Of a stretch of DNA of 64,000 bases, positions 9,623-23,880 are shown piece by piece. The stretch covers positions 21,492,414 through 21,556,413 of the forward strand of contig OY754967.1 of the NCBI GenBank assembly GCA_963576475.1, written 5' to 3'. How positions within the stretch are numbered: position 1 is the first letter of the stretch; every line of letters starts with the position of its first letter. This DNA comes from Molanna angustata. Taxonomy: Eukaryota > Arthropoda > Insecta > Trichoptera > Molannidae. The notes beneath the pieces were generated by a model, which was given only the letters and a program-made list of their open reading frames with translations, searched no databases and was not told the origin of the DNA. A program made the translations under genes and the position numbers.

Positions 9623-12600
9623 ATTAAAACATACCTACCGCATTGTTCTTCGATACAAATTAATGTAAGTTCTTAGCCAATCGGATCAGATTTTCAGTGG
9701 AGAGTAGGTAAGGCCGCAGATTGGGATAGATATAAAAATATTCATAAACTATTGAACAGTTTCTGTAAAAATATGATATCAGACCAATACTTATTCATAA
9801 GCACGAGAGAAAGAATAAAAGAAAGAGAGATATCAAAAGAGCTGCTGGTTTAATATGCCTTAGATTGCGGCGGGCGCCTGTACCGGTGGTCAGGACCCTA
9901 TTACACACCGCGTGGGAAATGTTTATTGCGCAACACGGCTACAGAAGAATAAATAACAATATATGTAAGTTAATATATGTATACATAATATAATATGCAG
10001 GTACACACAATAAAATGTAGAGTTATCTCAATTTATCGCGATCTTAAAACGTTGCGACCGACTTCTTCTAAAACGTTCGTTGGGAGGTCGGGGTATATTG
10101 TTGGCGGCAGTGTTCGTTAATTTGCAAATTACTTGTTCGACGTTTCTCCATAAAATAGACTCAATTGTAATACGACTTCAACAACAAATTGAAGTAAATT
10201 TTATCTTTTTGCTTTAACTTCGAGTGTGTTTTTTATTTATCTTTTTGTATCTACATAATATAAACAAATATATTGTACACTGGCGGGTTTATTGCTATTA
10301 GGTAATTTCTTCCAACCAACAAATAGATTCCAAAGTATGACAACATAATATACGTTTATATAACAGCAAAAAGATTGATAGGGAAAAAATAAAAAAATGC
10401 ATTTCTTCCCGCTTTTTCATTAGGACATATAACAAGTAGGTAATTTTATATGAAAATTTTATATGTCTAAACTTTAGTATTGAATTGAGTATTTTATGTA
10501 TGTATGAAAAGTTCTATATATTCATGTGTAAGAATCCTGATAATTGCAAGATAAATTAATCATATTTACTTATATGTGAAACGTGAAGCGTTATTATCTT
10601 GTCTAGGAATGTATATCTATCAACGAAAGTCCATTGGGTAGGTTGTAGGTAGGTACTAACTAATATTATAAAAAAATGATAATTTAGACATAAAACGAGC
10701 CGAAAGTTGAAGGAAAAAAGATTTACAGCTGAAAGATACTTAAAAGGACATTAGCCCAACATAACAGGCCATAGGATCTAATGAAGCGAGAGAAAAGGTG
10801 TAGGTACTAAAATGAAAAGGAAGAAACAAATCACACTAGAGAAATAGCATTAAATAATATAATAAACAAAAATAATTTATAGGTACCTACTATAAAGAAT
10901 ACTTATACATAATAAATACAAAAAAAAAACATTAGTTTAATGCAAATATAAGGATATATCGTATGTATGCAGTTTAAGGGGCCATATAAACCTAAACACC
11001 TCAATTTCAAATCAAATCCCTCAAATATGTTAAACAGTGTGTATCTAGAAATAATAGTATAATTCTTTTCAACATTTCCCTAGTGAATGTTCGTGACACA
11101 ATTTTAAAATTCAGCCTAAATTCCCATAAATAATTTTTTAAAAATATATTTTTTTACAGCATTTTTGTTAAATTACTCCATAACCACGTCTCGTAGAGAA
11201 ATAAATCTTTTATACGCTTAAAGAGTGCATAAAATCAAAGTGAATGACCGATAAAGTTTTTTCATTTCAACTAAGGTTTGTTCTTAAAATACAAAAAATC
11301 AACAAATTTGGGGTTTCCGATATTTTAAATCACGTATAAACCTTTTTTAACGCACGCAATATTTACCCTTACCAACGCGTAACTTCATAGTGCATTGGGC
11401 GGTTTGAATATATCATGTTTTCATTCACTAAGTTTAGCGTTATATGTCCTCTTAAAATAAACAGTAAATAATTTTACCACACAAGTATTCCTGAGGGTGT
11501 TTTTTTTGTATTATGTACAACAAAGAGTGGAGAGAATGATTTCGAAATTATATGTAAAGTCTATTTTTAGTATGTAGAAATTCTCAAAAATAATAATTAT
11601 TGTATCACACTACCTATGTATGTACCTCTCACACTATTACTACCTTTACGTTTCGTTTGATGTTTTTATAAGGTATGATTGTGACGAATCTCTTATTTAG
11701 TGATTTCTTTACAGCACACAATATTATAAGTTCAATCGATATACATTTGTATTAAGTTGGAACAAAATTAGGAATATTTTTATTTTTATAGATTTCCATA
11801 TCTTCAGTATGATTTCATTGAATTCCAGAAACTAAGTAATTGTGATTTGGTTATAAAAAGTATGAAATAAAATGATCCAATATTTGAAAAAAAAAACAAC
11901 CATATAACCCAGTTATTTTTTTTGAAAGATTGAATTATTGCTAAGGATTTTATTTTTCTTTTTAGTGTAAATTCTTACAATGTCCATAGATATTCGTTTA
12001 TTTTTTAAAAGAGCATACTTTTAGTATGTAATTTCACGCATTAATACTATGTATAACAATGTATATTATTTAAGTCCAATGGAGTTGTAAGGACGATACT
12101 TTTTTGGAGAGAGAAGTTTTAGAAATTGACGAAACTTTTGATATACCTGTTGGTATATCAAAACAGATACAGATACAAAAAAGGTTTAAAACGAACAATC
12201 GTAGGACGTTCATCTTTTGAAGAAAAATATGTCTAATGTATAGAGGTAGGTCCCTATATCTCATGTCCCTTAGAAAATCCTTAGAGCGTTACAAAGGTAC
12301 GGTGATCCGTACAAAATTAATTATCTCATCTTCAGCGGTTGTCTTCGAGATGAATTGGTTGAGGTTATGTAAGGAGTCGACATAATAATATCTTCTACTG
12401 ATTTGATAAACACTATTAGCAAGAATAATTTAATACTATTAAATTGAGTACATTTCTCATTTTTGTTATGAGGTATATTAGTCTAATACATCTAGTGAAA
12501 CATCAAAAAGGTCTTTTTAAACTCTTCAATGTTCTTCATTTGTATTCAGAATTGTAAATTTTATGTAACATCCTAATATTTTCAAAAAAAGAGTCATTAA

Positions 12601-12660
12601 TGCTAAAAAAATAATTAATTGATTGAACATAATATATCTATCAACAGAAAAATAGAGCAT
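9623..12660. other. Intronic DNA, no gene recognised
   Basis: About 3 kb of AT-rich sequence. 9840-9920 (GATTGCGGCGGGCGCCTG, CCGGTGGTCAGG) and 10040-10160 (GTTGCGACCGACTTCTTC, GGGAGGTCGGGG) are more GC-balanced and apparently single-copy. The rest shows no coding signature and no second copy in the window. Confidence 0.45.
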
Positions 12661-13093
12661 AGAAAGGTAACATTAGGTTATTTAAAATTAAATTATCATA
12701 AACAAAATAGAGATAGAAAGGTAACATTAGGTTATTTAAAATTAAATTATCATAAACAAAATAGAGATAGAAAGGTAACATTAGGTTATTTAAAATTAAA
12801 TTATCATAAACAAAATAGAGATAGAAAGGTAACATTAGGTTATTTAAAATTAAATTATCATAAACAAAATAGAGATAGAAAGGTAACATTAGGTTATTTA
12901 AAATTAAATTATCATAAACAAAATAGAGATAGAAAGGTAACATTAGGTTATTTAAAATTAAATTATCATAAACAAAATAGAGATAGAAAGGTAACATTAG
13001 GTTATTTAAAATTAAATTATCATAAACAAAATAGAGATAGAAAGGTAACATTAGGTTATTTAAAATTAAATTATCATAAACAAAAACGATGGA
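12661..13093. repeat. 54-bp minisatellite, 8 near-perfect copies
   Basis: The unit starts AGAAAGGTAACATTAGG and ends CAAAATAGAGAT. Eight head-to-tail copies are essentially identical; the last is cut at CAAAAACGATGG. Because 54 is a multiple of three, the array is open on both strands and gives 18-residue repeats. That is a by-product of the period and not evidence for a protein. Confidence 0.95.
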
Positions 13094-13309
13094 ATATTTA
13101 ATTTTTTATAAAATTTATTTATAAAAAATATTTACAATTCAGGAACGTAAAATTCCAAAAATGTAAATTTGTGCAATAGATTACTTGAAAAAGTCATCCA
13201 CGCATCAAAAAAAATTAATAAGAGGAATACATCTCAAAAAAAAAAATAGAAAAGGAATACATATAAAAAACTAGGAGAGGAATACATCTCAAAATTTCAC
13301 GATTTTGAG
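13094..13309. other. Spacer with short AGAGGAATACAT direct repeats
   Basis: Three copies of a GGAATACAT-containing word lie at about 13220-13290. Otherwise A-rich, nothing recognised. Confidence 0.5.
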
Positions 13310-13722
13310 TTAAGGCCCTTGTGTACCTTGGGCACACGGATGTACACAAATATGCACACTAAATAACCTTCTAATGTACGAAACACGAAAAAATATTGGA
13401 TATCACCAATCTGTGGTAATAAGAATAATAATGAAAATAGTAAAAAACTTAGACGGTAGACTTTCATATTCTCTTTCGGCCGAAGTAATAATCTACTTCA
13501 TAGACATTGTCGTTTTTTAGTATCTTCGAATAAAAGTAAAAAACGGTTATATTAAAACTATTTTTACAAGAAAAGTATAAAACAAATTAAAATTTCAGAA
13601 AAAAATCATGCAATAGAATAAATATGTAAAAATAAACTATTGTTTATTTCAGACGTATCTTTTAAGGATACGGGGGAAAAGATTTTCAAAATTTACTATT
13701 AAGCATACTATAGCCTCTTAAT
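13310..13722 (+). repeat. Copy 2 of the ~480-bp interspersed repeat
   Basis: It matches 1848-2325 from CCTTGGGCACACGGATGTAC to ACTATAGCCTCTTAA, with scattered substitutions and internal deletions. The hairpin of copy 1 is only partly preserved here (TTGGATATCACC ... TGTGGTAATAAG). Confidence 0.7.
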
Positions 13723-14414
13723 ACTGCTAAATTCATAAACGCGTATATAATTATCTTGTTTTTAAATCGCCAGAATACGCTTGTAACCTTCTTCGACATG
13801 AGAGGGTAATGGTGGTGCCGAAAAATTTCAAACGCGATATCTGTAAAGTAGATTGAGATGGTAACCATGTAACCCTCTTCTAGTGTATGTGCGTATTGAT
13901 TAATTTGACTTTGACATTAGAATCAAATTAAGATATATAAGATAAAGGATCTTTAAGAGACCAATATTATAATGTTTTTTGTGTAACTGGCATATATGGT
14001 CAGCCAGTAACATGTAGTAATAAATTATTTTTATGTAAAAGGTCATCGGGCGTGGTTCGTGGATAGATAAATAATGTGTGTGAACGCACTCGACGATATT
14101 GAATCTAAACTAAACTGTGTATCCCCCTTGAGTATGCTATGCGGCCATCCAACATACATACATCCATCCATACATATTCTTGATATTATGATGAGTCCCA
14201 AAATATCACACACTAGACGATACGCGAGTTGCATCAATAACCTACAAATTGTATTACCGCTCTACCGGCAGCGTTCAATATTTTATGAATATAATTATAT
14301 ATAGGTACCTATAGGTACCTACATCGCCCGGACCGGATGGGAACATACGTCAAAATATAAATTTTAAAAAACAAGACTCGATAGTACAAAAACTAAATCA
14401 AGATTCGTTAATTT
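13723..14414. other. Intronic DNA, no recognised feature
   Basis: AT-rich. Overlapping short frames on both strands near 14043-14304 encode no recognisable domain. Confidence 0.45.
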
Positions 14415-14523
14415 CAAAACCCTCACGATTACCCATATCATGGATATAATTACAATATCTTTAGATGTCATAGAAGTCCATATGATAATTATATCCATGA
14501 TATAGGTAATCACTAGGGTTTTG
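14415..14523. mobile_element. ~109-bp palindromic MITE
   Basis: Both ends read inward CAAAACCCT..GATTACC followed by ATATCATGGATATAATTA, giving arms of about 38 bases separated by roughly 30 bases. Such long-armed palindromes are typical of foldback MITEs. No clear target-site duplication was identified. Confidence 0.65.
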
Positions 14524-14544
14524 ATTTCACCGGTCGGACCAGAC

Positions 14545-14720
14545 TTGCCCCCATGTATCGCACTGGCTTAGTTATCCAGTGATGAAAAGTTCGAATTCCA
14601 CCCTAGCTGCGTCAACCGATTTCGTTTGAATATAGCACAAGAATTTCATAAGGACACATTAATTATTTTTATAAAAATATATCTTCGAATATTTTTCTAG
14701 TTGCATATACGCAAACATTG
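14545..14720 (+). mobile_element. tRNA-headed SINE (family 2), degenerate copy
   Basis: It contains a decayed tRNA-like head ending in the box-B-like AGTTCGAATTCC, then CCGATTTCGTTTGAATATAG and CACAAGAATTT, the same order as at 39605-39780 and 58495-58635. The A box is unclear. Confidence 0.55.
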
Positions 14721-14757
14721 GATTTTTTGTAATTGGATGTCGGGAGTCAATGATTAT

Positions 14758-15060
14758 TTTATGACAAATTTTCAATACCTCAATAGAGACGAAGTTGGAA
14801 TATTATAGGAGAGCCGGGAAATCAAAAAGTTTCTTCGTCACTTCATAGATGTGGCGATGGTGTTTTTCAGCTCATTTTCAAGTGAAATAATTTTGATAAT
14901 AATAAAAGGTTAAATTGGTGAACGTTGCGCAAGCACATAGAGTGATCACGTATTAGCCGATGACAGGTCGTAAATCCTGTAGGTGTCTTGATTTCCCAGA
15001 TCTCCTATAATATTCCAAATTCGTCTCTATTGAGGTATTGAAAATTTTTCATTAAAAAAT
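14758..15060. mobile_element. ~300-bp MITE with ~65-bp inverted ends
   Basis: The left end (TTCAATACCTCAATAGAGAC ... TATTATAGGAGAGCCGGGAA) is mirrored at the right end, with about 90% identity by eye over some 60 bases. The interior is unique and non-coding. The target-site duplication is not resolved. Confidence 0.7.
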
Positions 15061-16068
15061 ATTATCGTTAAGAAGTAATCCACCAAATAAGACTTTGAAT
15101 CAATATTTTAAAATTAATACAACTTCGGAAATAATGTAGGTAATAAATATTATGTGGATTGTTTATAAAATCGACTATTGCCAAACTCGATAATAATATG
15201 GTTATGTGTTTGTAATACCTATAGATATGTGTATTTTGTATGAAATGTTCTGATGATTCATACAAGAATGTGAATTGTAGGTAGATATTATTATGGAGGT
15301 TAAGTAATATGTATAGTAAATATGCAGATTGACCATGACTCGGCGCCGCCACTACCGACCTGGCTCTCTACTCTGGCACAACAGCCAGTATCCAGCACTT
15401 AAGCACTACGGTGCCGCTGCCGGTGGTCGGAGGATAGATGAAGAGGAGTGGTCACTGGTCAGTACTGGCCGGTATCACATTTCATATCACAGCGGTTTTT
15501 AAATATTGACATATCTCCTGCACATTCAACCTGACATACATTTTTCGGTAAGAGAAACTATGTCAGATCTGCAAAACAGATGATACGAATAACGCGACTC
15601 GAATTTAATATACCTATCGTCGGTTGACAAGTAAAATTTACTGCAGCTAGTTAGGAATAGTCAAGTTTTAGTTTAGTGTTTCCTGCTTTTAATAAAATAG
15701 GTACTACTCTTATGGATTGCTTTACGCACTTAGTGATTTTTTCTTGCAAAGGGTTGTTAATATTTGGACATCATAGTGTATAAAAGTCATTCAGCCATAA
15801 AACTATAGGTACTTGTCAACTGACGATATTAATATTCCGATTGATAAAATTGTGAAATATATTTATTTCATAGTTAAATAGTTTCTCTAAATTACATGCA
15901 ATTCTCAGACAAATTAATATTTCCTTTAACAATGGGCAATGACGAACTTTTATTTATTTATATAATTTATTACAACATGCGTAGGTACATATATATCACA
16001 AAAAACGTGTTACAAAATTGTCATGTATAAATCTAAAGTAATAAAGCAATCAAAATGTTAGTGTATAT
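15061..16068. other. Intronic DNA; GC-balanced island at 15340-15480
   Basis: 15340-15480 (GACTCGGCGCCGCCACTACC, GCTGCCGGTGGTCGG) stands out in GC content and has no second copy in the window. No splice-flanked open frame is convincing. The rest is AT-rich. Confidence 0.4.
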
Positions 16069-16086
16069 GTGTGTGTGTGTGTGTGT

Positions 16087-16122
<36 letters not shown>
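16069..16122. repeat. (GT)n microsatellite
   Basis: About 26 GT units with one AT interruption. Confidence 0.95.
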
Positions 16123-16125
<3 letters not shown>

Positions 16126-16964
16126 TCTCACGCCTTCTAAAAAACCAAGAGCATCTAAAAATCTAATTTAAGTGCGAACATGTACCAGTATACCTGATGC
16201 AGTGTCACGCTAAAAAGAATGCGATAAAAATGCTGAATTTTAAAAATATTTAAATAATTATTTTTTTCATACAAAATTTTCCAAGTCATATCTGTCAAAA
16301 AAGTGTACATTTTGCACGCAAATATCTGTTAGTTTAAAAGTTAGAAGTAGGTATTTACACAAAAAAAAAATATTTTGAAGTATAACTTAGCGTTTAAGTG
16401 AAAAACATGGTGAATATTTGGTATAATTATAATGTTTAACTTATTTTTAAAGTAAGCCTTTTGTACATAAACGCCGCCATTTTAATATCTTTTCATACAA
16501 TATTTCATTTTCCCACCGAATGAATATGTTCTTGAAAATAATAAACCTTTGAAATAAATGTAATTATGAAATAATAAAATGAAACACAAGACATTACGGC
16601 AAGTTTTAAGACATATATTGTAAAAATGTGCTTATTATTAGTAAAGATATAGGCATAATAAAATTGCATAATTTGTAAATAATATTTCATTTTTCTGACA
16701 ATTTTCATTTTTATGGCATCGAACAAACCAATGTAGGTACCTACATATTCAAAAAATGTATCCGAACCATTCGATATTACTTACGTGTTCGAATCGTTTC
16801 CATGGCTACAGAAAGAATGTGATATTCAAATAAAATTTGTTAGGAATCGAATTTATTTAGAAGGTTGTTGTAGGTAGGTACCTACCTAATACTATTTACT
16901 TACAAATCAACAATAATATACCTATACTGATTTCCTATAGGAAAATTATTTTATTTATTTATTT
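16123..16964. other. Intronic DNA, no recognised feature
   Basis: AT-rich sequence with a TAGGTAGGTACCTACC word near 16871-16888. No gene seen. Confidence 0.5.
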
Positions 16965-17645
16965 ATCAACCGTTTGTCCGATTATAATGAAACTTTGGTG
17001 AATTGTCGAGCGTATGCCCAGGATGGTTTTTGGATTTAAAATTTTTCTTATTCTTCTTCTTCTTCGTGTATTTGGTCGTTTTACCTATGAAGGGGGAGTA
17101 TCCTGGGAAAAGAAGGTCCGACTGTCCCTCCATCTCTTCACAGGTCTTCCAGGACGGGTTCTGCATATAAACTTTTTTCTTCTTTTTCTTCAACGTGTAC
17201 TTGGTCATCTTACCTATGAAGATGAACTATCCTGGGAGATGAAGGTCCAATTTTCCTTCCATCTCTTCGCAGGTTTCTGGATTTAAACTTTTTTCTTCTT
17301 CTTCTTCATCGTCTATTTGGTCATTTTACCTTTGAAGGTGGACTAACCTGGGAGAAGAATGTCCAATTTTCCTTCCATCTCTTCGCAGGTATCTGGATTT
17401 AAACTTATTTCTTCTTCTTCTTCTTCATCGTGTATTTTTGCTCATTTTACCTATGAAGTTGGAGAATCCTGGGAGAAGAAGGTCCAACTGTCCTTCCATC
17501 TCTTCGCAGGTATCTGGGTTTAAACTTTTTTCTTCTTCTTCGTGTATTTAGTCATTTTACCTATTAAGTAGAGCATCCTGGGAAAAGAAGGTTCTTTCAT
17601 CTCTTCGCGGTTCTTCCAGGATGGTTTCTGGATTTAAACTTTTCT
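16965..17645 (+). repeat. Tandem array, ~120-bp units with CTTCTTCTTC core (about 5-6 copies)
   Basis: Each unit runs: CTGGATTTAAACTTTT, a CTTCTTCTTC tract, CGTGTATTTGGTCATTTTAC, CTATGAAG, ATCCTGGGAGAAGAAGGTCC, CCTTCCATCTCTTCGCAGGT. Units are 10-20% diverged and slightly different in length. They allow short pseudo-open frames but contain no recognisable domain. Confidence 0.85.
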
Positions 17646-17825
17646 TAACCGACTGATGGGACGGGATGTAATGAAGGGAAGGGAGGCACTAAAGGGCCTG
17701 AAGGGACGGGAGGTATAAAACTGCCTGAAGGGACGGAAGGTACTGAAGGGCCTGATGGGAAGGGACGTAATGAGGGATTAAAGGGACGGGAGGTACTGAA
17801 GGGCCTGAAGCGGCGGGTCCTGGAG
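17646..17825 (+). repeat. G-rich tandem repeat with GGGACGGGAGG words
   Basis: Units of about 30-45 bases combine GAAGGGACGGGAGGTACTG and AAGGGCCTGAAGG-type words. Several spots have four GGG runs with short loops, so the plus strand could form G-quadruplexes. It is the most G-rich stretch of the window. Confidence 0.85.
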
Positions 17826-18312
17826 TCTAATTCTTTTTCTTCTTAATTTTATGTAGACCTTTAGGGCAGTTTTTATACAAACTATTTCCTATTGTCTAAA
17901 TCATCTTCTTCTTCTTTTATGTATACATTTGGGTCATTTTTTTATAAAAATTATTTCCTTTAGTCTAATTATTATTCTTCTTCATTTAAGTACGTAGACT
18001 TTTGGGAGAGTTTTAATACAAACTATTTCCAATAGTCTTATTCATTTTCTTTTATGTAGACCTTTTGGTCAGTATTTATACAAACTATTTCCAATAGTCT
18101 AAATATTCTTCTTCTTCTTTTTTGTAGACCTTTGGGTGAGCTTTTATACAATCTATTTCCAATAGTCTAATTCTTCTATTAGGTATAGGTATGTATTTTT
18201 ACTTATTTTATGTAGACCATTGGAATAGTTTTTTATACAAACTATTTCTTATAGTCTTATACTTATTTTTCTCTTTTTTATTTAGTCTTTTGGGTTAGTT
18301 TTAAGTCTAATA
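17826..18312 (+). repeat. Tandem array, ~60-90-bp units (about 7 copies)
   Basis: Units share TTATGTAGACC, TTTGGG..AGTTTTTATAC, AAACTATTTCCAATAGTCTA and a variable CTTCTTCTT spacer. Divergence is substantial. Confidence 0.8.
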
Positions 18313-19085
18313 GTCTATTGTGCAGAAATATTATTAACGATATGCACACTTGATGAAAATACATATGAAATGAATGGGATATGGGATGTGACGATATAAC
18401 CTGCACTAGAATCTTTTCAATACTTTTGTTTAATTAAATTTAAACCATTTATATCATCCTATTTTGAATAATTTTCAACACCTAATATTTAAAGAATGGG
18501 GGTTGTGGCCATTACTGAACTCTTCACAACATTTATATTCAAATTGAAAACTATTTACTATAGTTCAAGTCTTCTTCTTCTTCGTTAATGAAGACTTTCA
18601 GTCAAATTGAGCAAAAATATAATGCACACTTGATGAAAAAATATAAAAACGAATGGGATGTGACCAATACTAGATCTTTTCAGTACCTACGTTTGTTTAA
18701 TCAAATTTTAACCACATCCCAACATCGAAAATTACTAAATTTTCAATAGGTACACATTACAATTTGTTTTCGATGATAATATTTAAAAATGGGGGTTGTG
18801 GCCAAACCAATCTCTTTACAACGTTGATAAACAGTCATATTTAAAACCATTACGCATAGTCCATGCGAGCAGAAATTGTATAAATATTATACTTCATTCA
18901 CACTTTATAGCAATATATAAAAAAGAATGGGTTGTGGCCATCACTTGAACATTTTACAATACTTAAACTCAATCAAATTTCAAACCACTTTTTATAGTCT
19001 GATATTGCAAAATAATTGGGTGACAATATTATAAAAACGATTGCTTTTTCTTTCACAATTTTACATTCTTGGCCAACGGCGGGAC
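18313..19085 (+). repeat. Diverged repeat array with GAATGGGATGTGACC / GGGGTTGTGGCC words
   Basis: Three to five diverged units contain CACTTGATGAAAA, GAATGGG..GTG.CCA, CTTTTCAGTAC, GTTTAATCAAATTT and ACTATTTACTATAGTC. The GAATGGGATGTGACCAA word also occurs near 24280. The ACTATTT..TAGTC part links it to the preceding array. Confidence 0.6.
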
Positions 19086-19203
19086 ATAAAAGCTAGTAGG
19101 AAAATAAATAATCATGTAAGATAATCGAAGACAAACTATGAAATAAATCTATTAGATCAGTATAATAAAAATTAACCAGATATTTTGCGATCTGTATCCA
19201 TGG

Positions 19204-19545
19204 ACTGAAAACTGTTGTTGGTTGTAAGAGATTGATTTTGGCATTGAACTTGCCATTTGCACATGATGTAAATAGATTTTTAAAAAATCTATTTGCACAT
19301 GGTGTAAATAGATTTTTAAAAAATCGATTTGAGAATTACTGTCAGCGTGTAGATGGCAAAGCGCGTTGCGGCTAAAACTATTGTTGGTTGTAAGAGATTG
19401 CCTTTTGGTATTGAACTTACCATTTGCACATGGTGTAAATAGATTTTAAAAAAATCTATTTGCACATGGTGTAAATAGATTTAAAAAATCGATTTGAGAA
19501 CTACTGTCAGCATGTAGATGGCACAGCGCGTTGCGGCGGTCGAAT
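19204..19545 (+). repeat. ~172-bp tandem duplication with internal hairpin-forming words
   Basis: Two adjacent copies, about 19204-19374 and 19375-19545, share TTGTTGGTTGTAAGAGATTG, TTGCACATGGTGTAAATAG and CAGCGCGTTGCGGC. Each copy carries its own doubled CACATGGTGTAAATAGATTT, with AAATAGATTTTTAAAAAATCTATTT able to pair on itself. Confidence 0.85.
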
Positions 19546-20516
<971 letters not shown>

Positions 20517-20679
20517 GTCATACTTTATAATCTGAATGGCTAGAAGGAATTACTTGGCAATAATTCTGCCAGTGTGCATTATATTTTTTTTATATTTTGT
20601 ATAAAAATAAACAGATATGGAGATAATTTTTTAGTCTCTATGTATTTTCTCAGTACCTATGTATATTTTAATATATGTT

Positions 20680-20735
20680 TGTAAAAGGCAATACATGCCA
20701 TATAAGAAATAAATAAATAATAAATAAATAATATA
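20680..20735 (+). repeat. Retroelement-like 3' tail: short hairpin plus AAATAAATAA
   Basis: AAGGCAATACATGCC (a small GGCA...TGCC hairpin) is followed by ATATAAGAAATAAATAAATA. The same arrangement of a short hairpin before an AATAAA-rich tail occurs at 26170-26210 and 47640-47705, where it ends a recognisable LINE. Confidence 0.45.
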
Positions 20736-20884
20736 CTATACAAAAAAATGTAGAGGTATATTTAAGATGTAATATTCTTATACATAATAAGATTAAGTTT
20801 AAATTGAAGGTCAATTATTATTGAGTTAATCATTACCTTCATTGCTCAGTCTGTTTATGATATATCGATGTGATATAGGTATAT

Positions 20885-22369
<1,485 letters not shown>

Positions 22370-22413
22370 GCATTGAATTATATGTACTACGTACGTAGTA
22401 CATATTCAATGAC
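22370..22413. repeat. 44-bp near-perfect palindrome
   Basis: The core 22381-22404, TATGTACTACGT and its complement, is a perfect 24-base palindrome. The flanks CATTGAAT and ATTCAATG extend the symmetry with one small asymmetry. Confidence 0.85.
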
Positions 22414-23805
22414 ATTTTGTCACTACAATGATTGATTTTAATTAAAAAAAACATTGATCGGTATAAAAAATTGAAAAATTAACATTCTGTGTAATGAAAC
22501 AAATAAAATAATGTGTTGTTATAATAATAAAATAATATTTAGTCACAACTTCGCGTCACGTATCATTTAAGGTTATTGACAATTTGACAGATGGGTAAAT
22601 ACACAATAACCATAGAAAACGTAAAATATAAGTTGAAGATTACGTAACTGACGTTTCATTTTGCACTGAAATACTCGAATGAAATTTAATCTTCCCTAAA
22701 CTTTTAACTTGGATTACAAAATCCAACGATTTAAGGGCCAACTGATATCTCGGGCCTATGACTCTTGTATTTTTGATTACCCGGCTCCTTTTAGATTATT
22801 TAGTAGGACATTCTGATATGGGTTAACGGGAAATACAGCAATTTATCCGCGGAAACTATAATAAATATATATAATATACATAAAGGTACATTTATTTACA
22901 TGTTGTATGTAAAGATATAGGTGGGCCGCTTACATCGCGGGTGGGGTTAGGGCAGGGGCCGACCACCATAACTCGGGTCGGGGGGAGCCCTTCTCCGGAA
23001 CGAATTCACCTGTGTGTGGCGAGCCGACTCAAACATTCTTTTATTTTTATCCAACTTGATACAGCATCTCAGTCACAACTCCCTCTCTCTCTCTCACGCA
23101 CACACATGGACCGGAGACTGAGATGCATTCACTAATAGAGTTGTGTACCTTATGCAGATACCAACCAACCAAACATACACACACGGAGCCGAGCCCATAG
23201 ACAGACAGATTGAGCCTAATTGATTTTTCGATTCTATTACCATTTCAATTATTGTAAGATGCCGGTAGCATACCTTCAGCCAGCCAAGCCTCGCTACGTA
23301 TATGCCCTATATGTATCGTTAAACTACACAAAAATACATGTTCAATATGAAATTAATTATCGATTTTTTATTTATTTGGTAAAATTCCAAAATCACTTCA
23401 CAATAGATTATAACTTTGTAAATTTGTTAAAAATGTTAAATTTAAACAATGTGTTTTTATTTATAGCATTTCAATATAAAATGGTGTTTTAGTACAAATG
23501 CAAACCAAGTCCGTGTACAGTCGAAAAGAAATTAAATGTATATTATGTATCTACCTCAGAACAGTTCGTTTGGATAATTTATATTTAATGTTACACTGCA
23601 AATAATCGAATAAACAAGAATATATTATGGAACCAGTGGGTGCTAAAATATATACAATTATACTGGTCAAATAAAACAAAATTCAACATTCTACAAAATT
23701 TTATATTGAAACTTTTTGGATTATACCAATTTTCAATTTTTTTTTTCTAAATAGTTCAGAAGTACAATATAATGGGTCTACATCCACAGCCCATATCGAG
23801 TTTTG
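22414..23805. other. Intronic DNA; GC-rich patch at 22930-23215
   Basis: 22930-23010 is GC-rich (GCGGGTGGGGTTAGGGCAGG, GACCACCAT). 23070-23122 can pair GCATCTCAGTC with GACTGAGATGC around a CTCTCTCT loop. 22741-22795 contains the GATTACCCGGCTCC word of the LINE-X-related repeats. No gene is supported. Confidence 0.4.
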
Positions 23806-23880
23806 GCCTTCACCAAATTCCTCCTCCAACCTCTCCTGTCACCCCCTGAGACCCTCCAGTTTGGCACATTAAAGCGTATA
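23806..23880 (-). pseudogene. Possible LINE C-terminal scrap
   Basis: On the minus strand a frame reads DRRGWRRNLVKAKTRYGLWM then stop, which looks like the final residues of a LINE polyprotein (DRxxWRRxVxKA..). Only about 25 codons are visible, so the call is weak. Confidence 0.35.

Noticed and set aside
12619..13101. Open frames on both strands with 18-residue repeats
   Set aside because: The 54-bp period is a multiple of three, so a stop-free unit gives open frames on both strands. There is no start context, domain or independent support for a protein.
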